A DNA stretch of 64,000 nucleotides from assembly GCA_963736235.1 (NCBI GenBank), contig CAVTOR010000031.1, positions 682,001 through 746,000 on the forward strand, in the 5' to 3' direction. Made by a program: the position numbers and the translations under genes. Below the pieces are notes generated by a model. That model was not told where the DNA came from. It searched no databases and was given only the letters and a program-made list of their open reading frames with translations. Positions 45,199-54,693 of this stretch are shown here, in pieces; the stretch's first letter is position 1, and the number at the start of each line of letters is the position of its first letter. This DNA is from CAVORB01 sp963736235 (GTDB taxonomy: Bacteria; Pseudomonadota; Gammaproteobacteria; Chromatiales; Chromatiaceae).

Positions 45199-46462
45199 AG
45201 TTGACTTCCTGGCCCAGCATCTCCGGGGTTACCAGGGTCACACCACCCTCCGTGACGTAAAAGCCATGCTTGCGGTCCTCCTCCGGGTCCTTGCCGATGA
45301 TCATGCCCTCGGAGATCCGGCAGGCGCGGTCGATGACTGCATTGCGGATCTCGCAGTTGCGGCCCACATCCACGTCCGGGAGGATCACGGAATCCTGGAC
45401 GTAGCTGAACGAGTTGACCCGGACGTTGGAGAACAGCAGCGAATGGCGCACCGTGGCGCCGGAGATGATGCAGCCGCCAGAGACCATGGAGTCCACCGCC
45501 ATGCCTCGGCGGTCCTCATCGTCGAACACGAACTTGGCCGGCGGCAGCTGCTCCTGATAGGTCCAGATGGGCCAGGTCTCATCGTAGAGGTTCAGCGGCG
45601 GCGTGACCCCGATCAGCTCCAGATTGGCCTCCCAGAAGGCGTCAACCGTGCCCACGTCACGCCAGTAGGCCTGCTCACCGCTGCGCACGTCGCGGAAGGG
45701 GTAGGCCATAACCCGGTACTTGGTCGATGACGTCGGGGATGATGTCCTTGCCGAAATCGTGGCTGGAGCGGGCGTTGTCCGCGTCTTTGATGAGCTGCTC
45801 GAACAGGAAGCCGCGGTTGAACACATAGATGCCCATGGAGGCGAGGCGCCGCATCCGCACGCCCGGGGATGGGATCGGGCTGCGCCGGCTTCTCCAGGAA
45901 GCTGCAGCACCCGGCCGTCTCCGTCCACGGACATGACGCCGAATTCCTTGGCCAGCTCCAGATCCACCTCGAGGCAGCCGACCGTCATGTCGGCGCCGCT
46001 CTCCACGTGGTGGGCGACCATGGCCCCGTAGTCCATCTTGTAGATGTGATCGCCGGCCAGGATCAGCACGTAGTCGGGGTTGTGGTTGCGGATAATGTCG
46101 AGATTCTGGAACACGGCGTCGGCGGTGCCCGCGTACCAGGCGGTCTCCGCGATCCGCTGCTGGGCCGGCCACAGCTCGACGAACTCGCCGAACTCGCCGC
46201 GCAGGAACCCCCACCCCTTCTGGATGTGCAGGATGAGGGAGTGGGCCTTGTACTGGGTCAGTACGCCGATACGGCGGATGCCGGAGTTGATGCAGTTGGA
46301 GAGCGGGAAGTCGACGATCCGGAACTTGCCGCCAAAGGGCACCGCCGGTTTGGAGCGCCACTTGGTCAGGTGCTTGAGGCGGGAGCCGCGACCGCCGGCG
46401 AGGATCAGCGCCATGGTGTTGCGGGTCAGTCGGCTGACGAAACGCGGACTCGAATCCGGCAT
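45188..46462 (-). CDS. glgC: Glucose-1-phosphate adenylyltransferase (two frameshifts)
   Basis: GlgC makes ADP-glucose, the committed step of glycogen synthesis. About 424 residues from the ATG at 46462. Nucleotide site MALILAGGRGSRLKHLTKWR, KPAVPFGGKFRIVDFPLSNC, GTADAVFQNLDIIRNHNPDY, LILAGDHIYKMDYGAMVAHH, and the C-terminal beta-helix (SGGCIISGATVRHSLLFSNV to EMIIGK-type end). Between about 45880 and 45715 the true frame is another one (SMGIYVFNRGFLFEQLIKDA, FGKDIIPDVID), so two compensating indels are present. The arginine- and lysine-rich allosteric sites are present. It is divergent from glgB. Confidence 0.94.
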   Translation of the reverse strand: MPDSSPRFVSRLTRNTMALILAGGRGSRLKHLTKWRSKPAVPFGGKFRIVDFPLSNCINSGIRRIGVLTQYKAHSLILHIQKGWGFLRGEFGEFVELWPAQQRIAETAWYAGTADAVFQNLDIIRNHNPDYVLILAGDHIYKMDYGAMVAHHVESGADMTVGCLEVDLELAKEFGVMSVDGDGRVLQLPGEAGAARSHPRACGCGASPPWASMCSTAASCSSSSSKTRTTPAPATISARTSSPTSSTKYRVMAYPFRDVRSGEQAYWRDVGTVDAFWEANLELIGVTPPLNLYDETWPIWTYQEQLPPAKFVFDDEDRRGMAVDSMVSGGCIISGATVRHSLLFSNVRVNSFSYVQDSVILPDVDVGRNCEIRNAVIDRACRISEGMIIGKDPEEDRKHGFYVTEGGVTLVTPEMLGQEVNYVR

Positions 46463-46626
46463 GATTAGTCCCCCTGTCCATTTATATAGGAATCCGCGCC
46501 CACGCTCTCTCGCCGGGCCTTATGAGAGGCCACTTCACGGCGTGCGCCGAACCTCCCGTTATGGTACCATCTTTACCTGTCGCCACGAGCGGCGTCGGCC
46601 CTCGAAGTGCAGAGAATCCTACCGTC

Positions 46627-48875
46627 ATGCCCACCGGCAAGCCCGACCTCCCGAAGCTCCCCGAACCCCTTCAGCGCATCATCGAAGCCCGCCATCACGA
46701 CCCCTTCCAGGTCCTCGGCCGCCACATCCACGACGGCCGCTGTACGGTGCGTGCGTTCCTGCCCAAAGCGAAACGGGTGCGCATCGTCGAGAGCGAGATC
46801 GAGCTGGAGCGCATCCCCGGAACAGACCTGTTCGTCTGGGAGGGAGAGCCGGGACAGGTGCCCGAGCGCTACCTCCTCGACTGGTACGACGCGCAGGAAG
46901 CGGCGCACCATCATCGCGACCCCTACTGCTTCCCGCCCCAGCTCGGCGACTTTGATCTGCACCTGTTCGGCGAGGGACGCCACTGGCACGCCTACCGCTT
47001 CCTCGGCGCCCACGCGCGGACGGTGGACGGCGTCGCGGGCGTGCAGTTCTCCGTCTGGGCACCCAACGCCGACCGGGTCAGCGTCGTCGGCGACTTCAAC
47101 GCTTGGGACGGCCGCGCCCATCCCATGCGGGTGCGCGGCGGCTCCGGGGTGTGGGAGCTTTTCATCCCCGACATCGGGACCGGCAGCCTCTACAAGTTCG
47201 AGCTGCGCGACCGACACGGCAGCATCCAGGTCAAGATCGACCCTACGCCAACGCCTTCCAGCTGCGCCCGGAGACGGCGGCGATTATCTGTGCCGACAGT
47301 GATTTCGAATGGCGTGACCAGGCATGGATCGGGGCGCGTGCGAAGGGGGACTGGCAGCACCGACCCATGTCCGTCTACGAGGTCCACCTGGGCTCCTGGC
47401 AGAAGACGGCGGACGGGGAATTCCTCAACTACCGGGAGCTGGCCGAGCGCCTGGCGGACTACGTCCGCGAGCTGGGCTTCACCCACATCGAGCTGCTGCC
47501 CATCACGGAGCACCCGCTGGACGCCTCCTGGGGCTACCAGACAACGGGGTATTTCGCGCCCACCAGCCGCTTCGGCAGCCCTGACGACTTCCGTTGGTTC
47601 GTCGACCACCTGCATCGTCAAGGCATCGGGGTGATCCTCGACTGGGTACCGGCGCACTTCCCCCGCGACACCTTCGCCCTCGCCCACTACGACGGCAGCG
47701 CGCTCTACGAGCACGCGGACCCGCGCCTCGGCGAGCACAAGGACTGGGGTACCCTGATCTTCAACTACGGGCGCAACGAGGTGAAGAACTTCCTGCTCTC
47801 CAGCGCCCTGTACTGGCTGACAGAGTTCCACATCGACGGGCTGCGGGTCGACGCCGTGGCCTCGATGCTCTATCTCGACTACTCCCGCAAGCCCGGCGAG
47901 TGGATGCCCAACAAGTACGGCGGCAACGAGAACCTGGAGGCGGTCGACTTCCTGCGCCAGCTGAACACGGTCACGCACGAGCAGCACCCGGGCACGCTGA
48001 TGATCGCCGAGGAGTCCACCGCCTGGCCCGCGGTGTCACGGCCGACCTATGTCGGGGGCCTCGGCTTCAGCATGAAATGGAACATGGGCTGGATGCACGA
48101 CACCCTCTCCTACATGTCCAAGGACCCCATCTACCGCCACTACCACCACGACCTGCTCACCTTCGGGCTGGTCTACGCCTTCACCGAGAACTTCGTCCTG
48201 CCCTTCTCCCACGATGAGGTGGTACACGGCAAGGGTTCCATTCTCGAGCGCATGCCCGGAGACGGGTGGCAGGAGTTCGCATCCGTGCGCTTGCTCTACA
48301 CCTTCATGTTCACCTACCCCGGCAAGAAGCTCCTGTTCCAGGGCTGCGAGTTCGCACAGGGACGGGAGTGGGATTTCGCCGGCGAGCTCGACTGGTTTCA
48401 GCTCGAACGCCCGCAGCACCAGGGCGTGCGCCGGCTCGTCGCCGACCTCAACCGGCTGTACCGCGACATGGCGGTCCTCCACGACCTCGACTTCGGCAGC
48501 GAGGGGTTCGAGTGGATCGACTGCCACGACAGCTCCCAGTCGGTGCTGAGCTATCTGCGCAAGGACCGCACCGGCAATGCGATGATGGTCTGCGCGTTCA
48601 ACTTCACCCCGGTGCCCCGCAACGACTACCGCATCGGCGTGCCGCTCCCCGGCGCTTACCGGGAGGTGCTCAACTCCGACGCGGAGGACTACGGCGGCGG
48701 CATCCCGGACGTGGGTCGCAGCAGCGACACCGAGCCTCTGACCTGGATGGGACGCCCGCACTCGATACCGGTCGCGCTGCCGCCGTTGGGGGCCGTCGTA
48801 CTCCTGCACGAGACCGCATCGGCGCAGCAGGACGAGACAGCGACCGACGAGGCGCAGGACGCGGACGCGCAGTAA
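46627..48875 (+). CDS. glgB: 1,4-alpha-glucan branching enzyme (one frameshift)
   Basis: GlgB, GH13, about 749 residues, forms alpha-1,6 branches in glycogen. Start ATG at 46627. Residues 10-105 are the N1 module (EARHHDPFQVLGRHIHDGR) and 120-230 the CBM48 module (GVQFSVWAPNADRVSVVGDF). A frame change near 47242 is followed by YEVHLGSWQKTADGEFLNY and the catalytic barrel: HIDGLRVDAVASMLYLDYSR (Asp nucleophile), LMIAEESTAWP (Glu acid/base), and PFSHDEVVHGKGSILERM (third Asp). The C-terminus has an extra acidic tail ending AQDADAQ. The divergent glgC-GH57-malQ operon supplies substrate and partner enzymes. Confidence 0.95.
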
Positions 48876-48903
48876 AGACCCGGCAGCCGGCCAGCAGCGC
48901 TCG

Positions 48904-50014
48904 TCAGCGTTCGGCCCCCTGCGCCCGCGCCCGCTCGAGCCGCTGCTCCAGGGCGGAGGCGGACCAGGTTCCCTCGTCCCTGCCGTCCGCCTCGGGCCAA
49001 CCGGCCGCATGGCGGCTCACCAGATCGGCCAGCATCTCCATGTGGCCGGGATCGTCATTCAGCGCCGGGATATAGCCGTAGCGCTTGCCGCCTGCCCCCA
49101 GGAAGTAGTCCCGATTCTCCACCGCGATCTCCTCCAGGGTCTCCAGGCAGTCGGCAGAGAACCCGGGGCAGATAACGTGGACGTTGTCCACCCCATTGCC
49201 GCCCCACTCCTTCAGCAGCTCGTCGGTGTAGGGACGGAGCCACTCCTTGCCGCCCACCCTCGACTGGAAGGAGACCTGCCAGCGTTCCCGCGGCAGACCC
49301 AGTGTCTCCGCGGTGAGGCGGGCGGTCTTTTGGCACTGGCAGTGGTAGGGGTCCCCCCCAAGGAAATAGTCCTTGGGAATCCCGTGAAAGGAGAACAGTA
49401 GCCGGTCAGGCTCGCCGTGCTCCGCCCAGTAAGCACCCACGCTCCCGGCGAGGGCGGAGACATAGGCAGGGACGTCGTGGTACTGGTTGACGAACCGCAG
49501 CTCGGGAATCCAGCGCCAGGTGGACAGCTCGCGGCTAACGGCGTCGAAAGTCGAGGCGGTGGTGGTGGCCGAATACTGGGGATACAGGGGCAGAACCAGC
49601 AGCCGACGCGCGTTCGCACGACGCAGGTTCGCGAGCGCGGAGGCGACGGAGGGATTTCCGTAGCGCATCCCGAGCTCTACGCGCACCGGACCCGGCATGC
49701 GGGCGCTTAGCCGCTCCTGCAGGGCATCGGTCTGGCGGCGGGCGATGGTGAGCAGGGGCGAGCCCTGCTCGGTCCATACGGCCTGATATGCCTCCGCCGA
49801 ACGCCGGGGCCGCACCCGCAGGATGACGCCGTGCAGGATCGCCCACCACAGGGGCCGCGGCAGCTCCACCACCCGCGGATCGCTCAGGAACTCCGCCAGA
49901 TAGCGCCTGCACCGCGGAAACGGTGGGAGCGTCCGGCGTTCCCAGGTTCAGGACCAGCACGCCCAGGGTCTCCGGCGCATCGTGTCGGAAAGTGGTCTCG
50001 TTCTGATACTTCAT
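48904..50014 (-). CDS. hemH: Ferrochelatase (one frameshift)
   Basis: HemH inserts Fe2+ into protoporphyrin IX, the last step of haem synthesis. About 369 residues from the ATG at 50014: LGVLVLNLGTPDAP is the family opening. The frame changes near 49890, then RYLAEFLSDPRVVELPRPLW, GSPLLTIARRQTDALQERL, ELGMRYGNPSVASALANLR, LLVLPLYPQYSATTTASTFD, RLLFSFHGIPKDYF (catalytic His), CQCQKTARL, and FSADCLETLEEIAVENRDYF (Glu pair of the metal path). The C-terminal 40 residues exceed the core. It neighbours a hemerythrin-like protein and lies on the same strand. Confidence 0.94.
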
Positions 50015-50097
50015 CGGGGTCTACGTTAGGTGGCCCGCGAAACCGGCTTTCGCGCGACCGGGGGTGACACTGGACGCCGGGCTTGCTCCCGGTTAGA

Positions 50098-50649
50098 TCA
50101 GGGCGCGGTCTGGTCCATCAAGTGCTGATAAAGGGCCTTGAAGCGACCCGGGTCGCGGTCACCGAACACGGGGTCGGTCACTTTTGAGATCTGCTGCTCG
50201 ATCTCCTCCCAGTCCCGCTCCGTCAGCAGCTCCCGCGCCAGCGGAAATGCCTCCCGCTCTTCCATGTCGAGGTGCTTGCGGAGCGTCTGCACCAGCTCAC
50301 GCCCGTGGGCCTCGACCAGGTCGCGTCGCAGCACCTCCTCGTGCACGATACCCTCGAGGGACTCACGGAACTGCCTGTTGATCTCCCCCAGCACCTCGTG
50401 CTGCTTGCTGAGCACGTCCAGCACGGTCCGGTGCTGGTTGCCATGAGCGCGCATGCGATCGAAGATCAAATCCTCGCTGGGATGGTGTACCTGGTCGGCG
50501 TACTTCTCCATGTATTCGAGCATCTCGCACATCAGCTCGTAATCCGGCTCAGTTCCCTCGTGAAACATGTCCAACAGCTTGTCCAACAGGTCGAGGAGAC
50601 GGGCCAAATGCCGGTGGTCCTCGTGAAGACGCTCAAGTAGCTGACTCAT
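50098..50649 (-). CDS. Hemerythrin (HHE) domain protein
   Basis: A 183-residue soluble helical protein. The hemerythrin-like HHE pattern is visible: LHEDHRHLARLLDLLDKLLD (His), YADQVHHPSEDLIFDRMR (H-H-x-x-E-D), QHEVLGEINRQ, and LRKHLDMEEREAFPLAREL (H-x-x-x-E-E). These His and Glu residues can hold a di-iron site for oxygen, nitric oxide or iron sensing. The length fits the single-domain class. It is about 85 bases from hemH on the same strand, but a functional link is only suggestive. Confidence 0.9.
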   Translation of the reverse strand: MSQLLERLHEDHRHLARLLDLLDKLLDMFHEGTEPDYELMCEMLEYMEKYADQVHHPSEDLIFDRMRAHGNQHRTVLDVLSKQHEVLGEINRQFRESLEGIVHEEVLRRDLVEAHGRELVQTLRKHLDMEEREAFPLARELLTERDWEEIEQQISKVTDPVFGDRDPGRFKALYQHLMDQTAP

Positions 50650-50834
50650 AGGCCTCCTCGCAAATTGTGGAATGGGGCCGCCGGCCCTGCCAACGGCAGG
50701 CTCGGACGCGATTTCACCCGAGCTTTTAAGTATGACATCAGACCGGGCGAATCCAAGAGCCAGAGGAAGCGGCCCGATGGGGCCACCCGCTCCGGGGCGG
50801 CAACGATCGGCCGGACCCTCCGCGCGAACGAGCC

Positions 50835-52568
50835 CTATGACCGGCTGACGCTGCCCTTGCGCTTACCGCGCCGAAACGAGGACAACCAGCGCCAAACCGC
50901 GCCTTCCGGGAGGCTGCCGCCCGTCATGCTGTAGTTCAGGGCGTGAATGTTCTGCAGCGTCCAGCGCATCCGCGTACGGGCGCAGACGCGCCCGCAGAAC
51001 AGCACGCGGTCCCCCTTTCGCAGTCGGACCTCGTCGCTCGGCAAGAGCTCGCGCTGGTTGTTGTGCAAGAACAAGAGCGCGATGGCGGGCAGACGACGCT
51101 CCCGGTCTCGCGGGTCCCGCAACAGGCTTCCCAGGGACACGACGCCGCCCCTGGCCGCGGAATCACAAACCGCGTGGGCGTGGGCATCATCGACCTGGAC
51201 TTCCCAGACGTGGGGCACGTGCTCGTGCACGATGGCGGCGATGCGGCTCACCAGCTCACAGGCCCACCCGTCTTCCTGGTGCAGGGCGTAGCTCTCGAAC
51301 TCGGTCAGCAGCGGGGTCGCCAGCAGGACGCGGATGCGGTTGGCGACGATGGAACTCGGATGCATCACGATATGCGCGTCGACCGCGTCGAACAGCTCCT
51401 GGTTATCTAGGTGATTCTCGCGCGCGACCACGAACAGATCGGGATTCAGCTCGCGCGCGGTCATGATGATCGACAGGTTGTTCGCGTCGTCGTCGGTACC
51501 CGCCACCAGGCCCACCGCGCGACCGATATCCGCCTGCTCCAGGGTTTCCGCCTCGGTGCCGCGCCCCGCCACACAGCCTTCCTCCGGGGTACCTGTCCGC
51601 TCGGGGGTCGCCTCCACCACGATCAGATCCAACCCCTCCTGCCGCTTCAGGTGGTTGTAGACCGCCTTGCCGAAACGCCCGAAACCGCACAGGATCCAGA
51701 GCCCGCTGGCAGGCGGATAGATCGGGTCCTTGAGGCGATCACCGCTGAGCCCGGTCAGCCACTCGTGCAGCAGGGTCAGGCACGGTGCCTGGATCGCGGT
51801 GAGCAGGTAGAGGGCGAAGGTATCGAAGGGGTCGTAGATATGATCGGTTCCAAAGGAGGCCATATTGGCCTCGACATCGTGGGAGTCGGCGCGGCAGATC
51901 ACCCGGATCTCGGGGTGCATCAGTTTGGAGGCGAGGGCGACTTTGAGGTTGGTCTCATTGACATTAGTCAACGCCACCACGCCGGCACAGAGGGAATGCT
52001 TGAGCCCGGCCTCGACTAGGTGCTCGGGGCGCCGGGCGTCGGCGCAGAGCGCAGGCACATACTCGCGCAGGTTCTCGAGCTTGAGCAAATTGATCCGATC
52101 CTGGTCGATGTCGATGGTCACCGCGTGCTGGTTGCGGTCGGTCAGTGCGCGCACCAGGGCACCGCCGGTCTCGCCATAGCCGCACACCAGGTAGAAGGGC
52201 TCTCGGCGATGGCGGACGCGGCGCGCGAAGCGCAGCTCCGTCATGGCGCGCTGGAAGGTCTTGTCCTGGAGCAGCGCGATGAGGGTGCCCAGCGAGTAGA
52301 ACCAAACCACGACCGTGGCATAGATGGAGAAGATCACCCATGCCCGCTGGGCATCGGTGAACTCGTAGGGGATCTCACCGAAGCCAATCGTGGTCGCGGT
52401 GTAGCTCACCACGTAGAAGGCGTGAAAGAAATCCATGGCCCAGGGATTGCCGTCGCCATCCTGCCCCGGGATCAGCACCAGCCCCAGGACCGCCACCGTG
52501 TAGGTGGTGATCAGCGCCAGCAGGGGCGCGCGCATGCGCCGGAAAATCAGGAAAATGACGTGTTCCAT
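50835..52568 (-). CDS. Potassium channel protein with two RCK/TrkA-N domains
   Basis: A 577-residue inner-membrane channel. TM1 is LLALITTYTVAVLGLVLIP, the pore loop has the K+ filter TTIGFGE at residues 59-65, and TM2 is AWVIFSIYATVVVWFYSLGT. Two cytosolic NAD-binding RCK domains follow: FYLVCGYGETGGALVRAL at about 125 and LWILCGFGRFGKAVYNHLKR at about 300, each with the GxGxxG-like turn. A C-terminal TrkA-C-like part has RKGDRVLFCGR. This is the MthK/Kch-like layout, doubled as in BK-type gating rings. The DUF6394 gene is 73 bases upstream on the same strand. Confidence 0.93.
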   Translation of the reverse strand: MEHVIFLIFRRMRAPLLALITTYTVAVLGLVLIPGQDGDGNPWAMDFFHAFYVVSYTATTIGFGEIPYEFTDAQRAWVIFSIYATVVVWFYSLGTLIALLQDKTFQRAMTELRFARRVRHRREPFYLVCGYGETGGALVRALTDRNQHAVTIDIDQDRINLLKLENLREYVPALCADARRPEHLVEAGLKHSLCAGVVALTNVNETNLKVALASKLMHPEIRVICRADSHDVEANMASFGTDHIYDPFDTFALYLLTAIQAPCLTLLHEWLTGLSGDRLKDPIYPPASGLWILCGFGRFGKAVYNHLKRQEGLDLIVVEATPERTGTPEEGCVAGRGTEAETLEQADIGRAVGLVAGTDDDANNLSIIMTARELNPDLFVVARENHLDNQELFDAVDAHIVMHPSSIVANRIRVLLATPLLTEFESYALHQEDGWACELVSRIAAIVHEHVPHVWEVQVDDAHAHAVCDSAARGGVVSLGSLLRDPRDRERRLPAIALLFLHNNQRELLPSDEVRLRKGDRVLFCGRVCARTRMRWTLQNIHALNYSMTGGSLPEGAVWRWLSSFRRGKRKGSVSRS

Positions 52569-52641
52569 CGGGGCAGATCGGCGTTCCGCGGCGGCTGGTG
52601 CGTCAGACGGACAAGGAGCCGTGGCTTGCCAGGGCTCGGCG

Positions 52642-53025
52642 CTATCGCCTGAGCATCACCGTCTCGATCACCAGCAGGACCACCGAGACCACATTCGCGA
52701 TCATGGCGCCACCGGTCAGGGACACGATACTGGCGGTAATGGCCGGGGTCAGACCCGTGCCGCTGACGTGGACGGCCGCGCCCCACACCAGCACCGCGGC
52801 GACGAGCTGCAGCATGGCCACCAGACTGGTGGCCAGCAGCACCGCCCCCATCTGCGTGCGATCCCCAAACTTGAGCACGGTGGCGACGAGGTTGACTACT
52901 ACGACGGCGAACAGCTCCCACTCGTTGTGGTGATCCGGATTGTCGAGCTCGCCGACGAAGAACCCGAAATTGAGGGTAAGGGCGAGGACGATGAAAAAAC
53001 CGAAGACGACCTTTTCAGGATTCAT
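52642..53025 (-). CDS. DUF6394 family small membrane protein
   Basis: A 127-residue protein with four hydrophobic helices: VVFGFFIVLALTLNFGFFVG, LFAVVVVNLVATVLKFGD, LLATSLVAMLQLVAAVLVWG, and IANVVSVVLLVIETVMLRR. The motif GELDNPDHHNEWELFAVVVV is the recognisable family part. Members are often found beside the double-RCK potassium channels, as here, which suggests a channel accessory subunit, but this is inferred from neighbourhood. No Sec-cleaved signal is seen. Confidence 0.78.
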   Translation of the reverse strand: MNPEKVVFGFFIVLALTLNFGFFVGELDNPDHHNEWELFAVVVVNLVATVLKFGDRTQMGAVLLATSLVAMLQLVAAVLVWGAAVHVSGTGLTPAITASIVSLTGGAMIANVVSVVLLVIETVMLRR

Positions 53026-53124
53026 GGCGGCTGCTCCCCAGGGCCGTGACTGTAGATCTTGTTTTGCTTTCCGCCCCTTCCCAAAGCCACGGGGCGCCGC
53101 CCTGCCGTTCGGCGTGCGCCCCGC

Positions 53125-54683
53125 TCAGGCCTCTGCCGGCGGGCGCTCCTGCAACGCGCGATGCACCCGCACGTTGACCATCCGCAGGGTTGCGTTGATG
53201 GCGGCGAAAACCTGATTGTAATGCACGCCGCGGGTGCGCACCTCACCGCCCGGCTCCGCCTCCCAGGTGATGATGCATTCGGTCAGGGCGTCGGTGCGCC
53301 CGCCCTTCGGGATGCGGACCTCATAGTCGAGCAGGGACGGCAGGCTGATGCCCTGACGCTTGAGGACCTTGGAAAGGGCATTCATGAAGGCGTCGAAGCC
53401 GCCATTTCCGCTGCCCGCCGCGGTGTAAACCTCATCGCGCACCCGGATGCGGATGCTCGCCGTGGACTCCAGGTCCATGGCGCTGTGGAAGCTGCACGCG
53501 AGCAGCTCGACGTGATTGTAGTCCTCGCTCTCCAGCACTTCGGCGATGATGAAGGGCAGGTCGTCGGTGGTGATGACCTTCTTGGAGTCCCCCAGCTCCA
53601 CGATCCGTTGCAGAACCTTGCCCTGGTTCTCCGCCGAGAGGCTGATATCCAGGCGTTCCAGGTTCTTCGCCAGCGACGCCTTGCCGGCCAGCTTACCGAG
53701 CGCGTACTTGCGCCTGCGCGCGAAGCGCTCCGGGCTGAGCCGCGTGTGGTACAGGCTGCCCTTCTTGTCCCCATCGGCATGGATGCCGGCGGTCTGGGTG
53801 AACACGTCCTCGCCGACGATGGGCGCGTTGTCGGCGATGCGCTTGCCGGAGAAATACTCGACGAGCTCGCTCACCCGAGCGAGGTGGCTCTCGTCGATGC
53901 CGAGATTCATGTCGAGCTGATCGCGCAGATTGACCGCCACCTCCGCCAGGGACGCGTTCCCCGCCCGTTCTCCGAGGCAGTTGACCGTGCAGTGAACCGC
54001 CGCCGCCCCCGCTTGGGCCGCCGCCAGCACGTTCGCGGTGGCAAGCCCATAATCGTTGTGGGGGTGGAAGTCGAACTTGAGCTGTGGGAAACGCAGGATC
54101 ATGTCCGTCACGGCGGTGAAGACCCGCTCCGGGGTCATGACCCCCAGGGTGTCGGGAAGCATGAAGTGGCGAATGCCCTCCTCCGACAACCGATCCACCA
54201 TGCGGTAGACGTAGTCCCGGTTGTCGCGGTAGCCGTTGGACCAGTCCTCCAGGTAGAGATTGACGCCCACGCCCTTGTCGTGGGCGATCGCGATGTTCTC
54301 GCGCACGTCGGCCAGATGCTCATCCAGGCTCTTGCCGAGCTGGCGGCGGCAGTGATTCTCGCTGCCCTTGGCGAGCAGATTGATGACCTGCCCCCCGGCC
54401 TGCGAATCCAGTCGACGCTCTTGCCGTGGTCGACGAAGCCCAGGACCTCCACCCGCCCGTCTAGGCCCTCGCTCTTGGCCCAGTCGATGATGCTGGACAC
54501 GGCGGCAAGCTCCCCCGTGGACACGCGCGCCGAGGCGACCTCGATGCGGTCGACCTTCACCAGCTCCAGCAGGGCCTTGGCGATGTTGGTCTTCTCCTCC
54601 GGCGAGAAGGAGACGCCCTGGGTCTGCTCCCCGTCGCGCAGGGTCGTGTCCATGATCTGGACCGCGGGAACGGGCTTGCTCAT
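53125..54683 (-). CDS. 2-isopropylmalate/(R)-citramalate synthase family protein (one frameshift)
   Basis: A Claisen condensing enzyme of the LeuA/CimA/NifV family, about 518 residues from the ATG at 54683. Blocks: VQIMDTTLRDGEQTQGVSFS, RIEVASARVS, VDHGKSVDW, then after a frame change near 54405 NLYLEDWSNGYRDNRDYVYR, FMLPDTLGVMTPERVFTAV, FDFHPHNDYGLATANVLAA (metal-binding HxH) and VNCLGERAGNASLAEVAV. The C-terminal regulatory domain is complete (LESTASIRIRVRDEVYTAAG, GNGGFDAFMNAL). The type with LGERAGNA is the LeuA2/CimA-like group, so citramalate synthase is likely, but I cannot separate it from isopropylmalate synthase by eye. The gap to thrC is 10 bases. Confidence 0.85.
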
Positions 54684-54693
54684 GGCGCCGTGC

